From: Anaerolineales bacterium
GTDB taxonomy: Bacteria; Chloroflexota; Anaerolineae; Anaerolineales; UBA6663
DNA length: 9,670 nt
Assembly (NCBI GenBank): GCA_016789245.1
Contig: JAEURM010000056.1
Location: 1-9,670, forward strand
Direction of reading: 5' to 3'
Under the pieces are notes generated by a model that had not been told where the DNA came from, did no database searches, and was given only the letters and a program-made list of their open reading frames with translations. Shown here one piece after another: positions 6,009-9,670 of this stretch. Each line of letters starts with the position of its first letter. The stretch's first letter is position 1. The translations under genes and the position numbers were made by a program.

Positions 6009-7556
6009 CTATCTGTGTTCTGAAGTGGGTTTAGATTTAATATGCCCAGCGGCTTGCAGAAGTAATTGCCGTTGAATTTCTGTGGTGAGGGGTGCGGCGC
6101 GGGCGGTGATAACGGGGCGCGTTAAGCTAGCCGAGCCGTTCATTGCCCACAACACTTCGCCGGGCGCGGCTTCCACGGCGGCGCGCAATTCTGGCACCGC
6201 TAACGCTGGCGCACTCTCACCCGGCCCCACAATTATGAGCTTGGCTTTTTTGATTGAAACGAGCAAATCATTCAATGGCGGTTCTGCTTCTGTGCTCACT
6301 ACCACGCACACGCCGTGCAGTTTGAGCGCTTGTTGCGCGGCGGGCAAATCCTGCCACCACGCTTCACCCAAGCCGCGTGAAAGCAGAGTGTGCGTGGGCG
6401 CGGGGTGTTCCGCCAGCGTGGTGAGTAGTTCAATCACTTCCGCGCGGCTGGCTTGTGGTGTGAGGAGGATGGTGAGGTTGGGGCTGTGGCTGAGGGCGGC
6501 CCGCGCGGCTTCGGTGAGGCCACCACTGCCGGGAAACAGCACCAGCGGCGGCTCACCCGAAAGCTTCGGTTCAATCCGTTCAAAGAAGAACAGCACGGCC
6601 AAGCCAATCAAAAGCAAAACCCAAAACGCAACATTGGCGTACAACGGCTCTAGCCGCGTGAACATGATAGCGAGCGCGCCCAACGTGCCCGCCGCCACGT
6701 ACAGGGTGAGCACAGCGCGAGGTTTGCTCAAGCCCAATTGTGTGAGCCGGTGAGAAGTATGGTCTGAGCCGCCCTGAAACGGTGAGCGCCCGCGCCTGAG
6801 CCGCGAGATAGTGACGAGCGTGGTATCAAAAATAAAAACACCCAGCACCACAATCGGCGCCATCCAAGTGGCGGCCACACTAAATTCAGTGAAGCGGATT
6901 TGAATGCCCAGCGTGGCCAAGATAAAGCCCAGCGTAAGTGAGCCGGAATCACCCATAAAGCTAACGGCGGGCGGCAAGTTATAAAACAAAAATCCAATGG
7001 AAGCGCCCATGAGTGCGGCGGCGAGGCTGGACACTAGGCCTTGCCCTTCTAGCGAAGCTAGGGCGAAGAAAAATGTAGCGGCCACCAACGTTAGGCCAGC
7101 CGCGAGGCCATCCATGTTATCCATTAAGTTGGCGGCGTTGGTGATGCCCACAATCCACAGCACCGTAATCAAAGTATCTAGCCACCAGATGTTCCAAAGC
7201 AGAACGCGCACGCCAAACGCGCTGGCAAACAACGCGGCCACCACGCAGGCCGCCATTTTTAACTTGGCAGACATGCCCCAGCGGTCATCCCACAAGCCGG
7301 TAAAAAACATCAGCGCGCCGCCGCCCCAAATGCCAAGGCCTTGCGTCAGCCAATCGCTTTTGCCAAACGCTAAAAAGCCTAAGGTGGTGGCCACAAACAA
7401 GGCCATGCCGCCCAATAGCGGCGTAGGGTCACGGTGCGCTTTACGGATGCCGGGCTGATCTACCATGCCCCAGCGGCGCGCCAGCCAGCGGGTGAGCGGC
7501 GTAACCAGAAAAGCCAAAACGGCGGAAGCGATGACGATGGGGAGATATTGCGTCAT
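6009..7556 (-). CDS. WecA/TagO-like polyprenyl-phosphate GlcNAc-1-phosphate transferase with extra C-terminal domain
   Basis: Residues 1-328 form a multi-pass membrane enzyme of the MraY/WecA/TagO family. It shows the family landmarks: HRDPTPLLGG (41-50), the Asp-Asp pair at 90-91 (GLWDD), NLMDNMDG (143-150), FMGDSGSLTLGF (200-211), and the cytosolic HTSHRL (266-271). Such enzymes move a sugar-1-phosphate, usually from UDP-GlcNAc, onto undecaprenyl phosphate and so start teichoic acid, O-antigen or capsule synthesis. The histidine loop and the absence of other peptidoglycan genes favour WecA/TagO over MraY. WecA-type proteins usually end near residue 330-360, but this one carries about 185 further hydrophilic residues. 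They begin with LVLFPGSGGLTEAA (about 338-351), and later have KKAKLIIVGPG ahead of further alternating strands and helices, an alpha/beta pattern reminiscent of YvcK/CofD. The start follows the previous stop by 7 bases, suggesting translational coupling. Confidence 0.88.
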   Translation of the reverse strand: MTQYLPIVIASAVLAFLVTPLTRWLARRWGMVDQPGIRKAHRDPTPLLGGMALFVATTLGFLAFGKSDWLTQGLGIWGGGALMFFTGLWDDRWGMSAKLKMAACVVAALFASAFGVRVLLWNIWWLDTLITVLWIVGITNAANLMDNMDGLAAGLTLVAATFFFALASLEGQGLVSSLAAALMGASIGFLFYNLPPAVSFMGDSGSLTLGFILATLGIQIRFTEFSVAATWMAPIVVLGVFIFDTTLVTISRLRRGRSPFQGGSDHTSHRLTQLGLSKPRAVLTLYVAAGTLGALAIMFTRLEPLYANVAFWVLLLIGLAVLFFFERIEPKLSGEPPLVLFPGSGGLTEAARAALSHSPNLTILLTPQASRAEVIELLTTLAEHPAPTHTLLSRGLGEAWWQDLPAAQQALKLHGVCVVVSTEAEPPLNDLLVSIKKAKLIIVGPGESAPALAVPELRAAVEAAPGEVLWAMNGSASLTRPVITARAAPLTTEIQRQLLLQAAGHIKSKPTSEHR

Positions 7557-7563
7557 ATCGAAA

Positions 7564-8868
7564 CTAGAGTCTCACAAGGTTGCCAGTGATTGAGCGCCCC
7601 TTCATGGCATTCCGCGTATCCACAATTACGGGCGCATGGGCGGCCACCAATTCCCAATCGGTTTGGCTGTGGGGGGTGATGATGACGACACAATCGGCGG
7701 CGGCGAGCGTGGCGGTGGAGAGCGGCGTGGATTTGAGCAACCGCTCATTCACGCGCACTTGCGGCACAAATGGGTCATGATATTGCACCGCCGCGTGGCG
7801 CCGTTGCAGTTCAATCATCACATCCAGCGCTGGTGATTCGCGCACGTCATCAATATCCGGCTTGTAGGCCGCGCCCAGCACCAGCACCGTAGAGCCGCGC
7901 AAAGGCTTGCCCGCTTCGTTTAGTGCATCCGCCACTAGGGAAATAACGTGATGGGGCATTTGCCCGTTGATGTTATCTGCTAACTCAATGAAGCGGGCGG
8001 TGTAATTCAGCGCCTTGAGCTTCCAAGAAAGATAGAGTGGGTCAACCGGAATACAGTGCCCGCCAATGCCCGGGCCGGGCGTAAACTTCATAAAGCCGTA
8101 CGGCTTAGTGGTGGCCGCGTCAATCACTTCCCACACATCAATGCCCAACTTGGTGCACATCAGCGCCACTTCATTCACCAAGCCAATGTTCACGGCGCGG
8201 AAAGTGTTTTCCAGTAGTTTTACCATTTCAGCGGCGCGGGGCGAGGAAACGGGCACAACCGTGTGAATGGCCACGCCGTACAGCGCGGCGGCCACTTCCG
8301 TGCAAGCCGGCGTTACGCCGCCCACCACTTTGGGTGTGTTGTGGACGCCAAATTTTTGGTTGCCCGGGTCAATGCGCTCTGGTGAAAACGCCAAGAAAAA
8401 ATCTTGCCCAACGGTGTAGCCCAGCGTTTGCAGAGGCGGCAAGAACACTTCTTCGGTGGTGCCGGGGTAGGTGGTGCTTTCCAACACAACCACCATGCCG
8501 GGGTGGCTCACCGCCACCACATTTTCCGCCGCGCTCACAATGTAACTCATATCGGGGTCACGCGTTTTGCGGAGCGGCGTGGGCACACAAATAATCACGG
8601 CATCGGCGGCGCGCAGTTCACCGTAATCGGTGGTGGCGTAAAAACGTTTAGCGGCCAACCATTCTTGCACATGCGCGGCGGGCACATCTTGCACGTAACT
8701 TTCGCCGCGCCGCAAGGCTTCTATTTTGCGTAAATCCACATCCACACCCAACACGCGCAAGCCGGCACGCGCAAATTCCATGGCCAATGGCAAACCCACG
8801 TAACCCAAGCCTACAATGCCCACTACTGCGGAGCGCTGATTTATTTTTTCAAGCAGGAGTTTTTGCAT
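7564..8868 (-). CDS. wbpA: UDP-N-acetylglucosamine 6-dehydrogenase (WbpA type)
   Basis: This 434-residue protein is full length for the UDP-sugar dehydrogenase family. The N-terminal NAD domain has GLGYVG at 20-25 and a strand-ending Asp43 or Asp45. The catalytic part shows STTYPGTTEE (131-140), FSPERIDPGN with Glu164, Lys217 and Asn221 in MVKLLENTFR, and the nucleophile Cys272 in GPGIGGHCIPVDP. YKPDIDDVRESP (335-346) starts the C-terminal UDP-binding domain. HCIPVDPLYLSWK resembles WbpA-type enzymes that oxidise UDP-GlcNAc twice to UDP-GlcNAc uronic acid with two NAD+; UDP-ManNAc dehydrogenase (WecC) is the close alternative. The product feeds surface polysaccharide synthesis. It is first in a - strand operon, and the next gene, which probably also uses UDP-GlcNAc, starts 7 bases after its stop. 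The ATG at 8866-8868 gives a normal N-terminus; the ribosome binding site is weak. Confidence 0.9.
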   Translation of the reverse strand: MQKLLLEKINQRSAVVGIVGLGYVGLPLAMEFARAGLRVLGVDVDLRKIEALRRGESYVQDVPAAHVQEWLAAKRFYATTDYGELRAADAVIICVPTPLRKTRDPDMSYIVSAAENVVAVSHPGMVVVLESTTYPGTTEEVFLPPLQTLGYTVGQDFFLAFSPERIDPGNQKFGVHNTPKVVGGVTPACTEVAAALYGVAIHTVVPVSSPRAAEMVKLLENTFRAVNIGLVNEVALMCTKLGIDVWEVIDAATTKPYGFMKFTPGPGIGGHCIPVDPLYLSWKLKALNYTARFIELADNINGQMPHHVISLVADALNEAGKPLRGSTVLVLGAAYKPDIDDVRESPALDVMIELQRRHAAVQYHDPFVPQVRVNERLLKSTPLSTATLAAADCVVIITPHSQTDWELVAAHAPVIVDTRNAMKGRSITGNLVRL

Positions 8869-8938
8869 GCGCCCAAGACCTGAGAATTGAAAACGATATA
8901 ATGATGTAATTCTATAACAGAAGTTGTCTCATAATCTA
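8869..8938. promoter_or_regulatory. Divergent promoter region
   Basis: Seventy AT-rich bases separate the divergently transcribed dehydrogenase and permease genes, so both promoters should be here. On the + strand there is a perfect TATAAT (8897-8902), 36 bases before the permease ATG. No good -35 box lies 16-18 bases before it, so this site is tentative. No clear -10/-35 pair can be assigned on the - strand, and no operator palindrome is obvious. Confidence 0.4.
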
Positions 8939-9670
8939 ATGAAAGCCCCTCGTCCCAGCTCGGCACAATCTTCGCTCAGCACCTATTGGTGGGTGGGGCT
9001 TGGTTCACTGTTGGTGGGCTTATTGGTGTGGGAAGTTTTGGCGCGGGCCAATGATTTGCCCGCCTTCATTTTGCCAACGCCGGCGCGGGTGGCGGAACGT
9101 TTTTTACAAACTCTGCTAGATGGTTCGTTGGCGCGCCACACGGCCATTACCTTGCTGGAAGTTTTTCTCGGGCTCAGCGTGGGCCTTGCGGCTGGTGCGG
9201 TGTTGGGCTACCTCACCGCAAAATCCCCCACATTAGAACGCTGGCTCACGCCCTATATCGTAGCTTCACAAGCCGTGCCCATTGCCGCTATTGCGCCGTT
9301 GTTAGTCATCTGGCTGGGCGTGGGGCTCATTTCAAAAGTTGTTACCTGCGCCCTCATCGTATTTTTTCCCATCCTCGTCAACACGCTCACCGGCCTGCGC
9401 ACGGTGGATGCGCAATTGCGGGAACTGTTGGAGTCTTACAACGCCAATCGTTGGCAAACGTTCGTCAAGTTGGAAGTGCCCGCCGCGCTTCCGGTTTTGC
9501 TCGGCGGGCTAAAGGTGGGCGCAACGTTGGCCGTTATCGGTGCAGTGGTGGGAGAATTTGTAGGCGCAGACCGTGGCTTAGGCTTCCTCATCAGCGCGGG
9601 CCGCGGCGCGTATGATACGGCGCTGGTGTTTGTGGCCGTGGGCGCGTTGGTAGTGCTGGCCGTGAGTTTA
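8939..9670 (+). CDS. ABC transporter permease, SsuC/TauC/ThiX type (3' partial)
   Basis: An open frame starts at ATG 8939 and runs off the window after 244 codons with no stop. It encodes an integral membrane permease of the nitrate/sulfonate/taurine (BPD_transp_1) family. A first membrane segment lies at about residues 17-36, followed by FILPTPARVAERF (43-55), typical of SsuC/ThiX permeases. More membrane segments lie at about 70-92, 106-128, 131-152, 193-209 and 226-244. The cytosolic EAA loop that docks the ATPase is at about 164-192, ending KLEVPAALPVLLGGLKVG. Usual length is 250-270 residues, so only the end is missing. Such permeases import sulfonates, taurine, nitrate, bicarbonate or pyrimidine precursors; the substrate cannot be told without the binding protein and ATPase, expected just downstream. 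Transcribed away from the polysaccharide operon, so probably an unrelated transcription unit. Confidence 0.88.
   Translation, partial: MKAPRPSSAQSSLSTYWWVGLGSLLVGLLVWEVLARANDLPAFILPTPARVAERFLQTLLDGSLARHTAITLLEVFLGLSVGLAAGAVLGYLTAKSPTLERWLTPYIVASQAVPIAAIAPLLVIWLGVGLISKVVTCALIVFFPILVNTLTGLRTVDAQLRELLESYNANRWQTFVKLEVPAALPVLLGGLKVGATLAVIGAVVGEFVGADRGLGFLISAGRGAYDTALVFVAVGALVVLAVSL

Noticed and set aside
6082..6753. 223-codon open frame on the + strand
   Set aside because: It is antisense to the transferase gene, whose protein has clear family motifs in the other frame; its Ser/Ala/Pro-rich product looks like a shadow.

Overview
The window reads as chromosomal DNA of a moderately GC-rich bacterium. 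A member of the Chloroflexota (Anaerolineae or Caldilineae type) is my best guess. That rests on the general character of the proteins (an ADP-ribosylglycohydrolase with a long beta-rich tail, a single-subunit hydroxyproline pathway, a sugar-phosphate transferase with an unusual tail) and on dispersed palindromic repeats between genes. No rRNA or other taxonomic marker is present, so this is inference only.

Left part, + strand (1-5157): four co-oriented genes. A 5'-truncated ADP-ribosylglycohydrolase-family protein is followed after 30 bases by a DHDPS/NAL-family lyase, then a proline-racemase-family epimerase with both catalytic cysteines, then a DadA-like FAD amino-acid oxidase. The last three match the known route from trans-4-hydroxy-L-proline: epimerisation to cis-4-hydroxy-D-proline, oxidation to pyrroline-4-hydroxy-2-carboxylate, and deamination/dehydration to alpha-ketoglutarate semialdehyde. 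The semialdehyde dehydrogenase that would finish the route is not in the window. Two of the gaps in this cluster hold different palindromic repeat elements (2690-2832 and 3822-3891).

Middle (5158-5554): a 397-base region between convergent genes with no convincing gene. It holds three nested long-range helices of 12, 10 and about 13 base pairs spanning 5253-5472, with competing local hairpins. This is a good candidate for a structured RNA or a palindromic element. A second nested stem-loop (5537-5579) overlaps the end of the next gene.

Right part, - strand (8868 to 5555): an apparent operon of a WbpA-type UDP-GlcNAc 6-dehydrogenase, then 7 bases later a WecA/TagO-like polyprenyl-phosphate GlcNAc-1-phosphate transferase with an extra cytosolic domain of about 185 residues, then 22 bases later a 143-residue protein I do not recognise. 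The first two draw on UDP-GlcNAc and point to surface polysaccharide synthesis. The extra domain faintly resembles the UDP-GlcNAc-binding YvcK/GlmR (CofD) fold.

Right edge: after a 70-base AT-rich divergent promoter region, a + strand SsuC/ThiX-like ABC transporter permease starts at 8939 and runs off the window.
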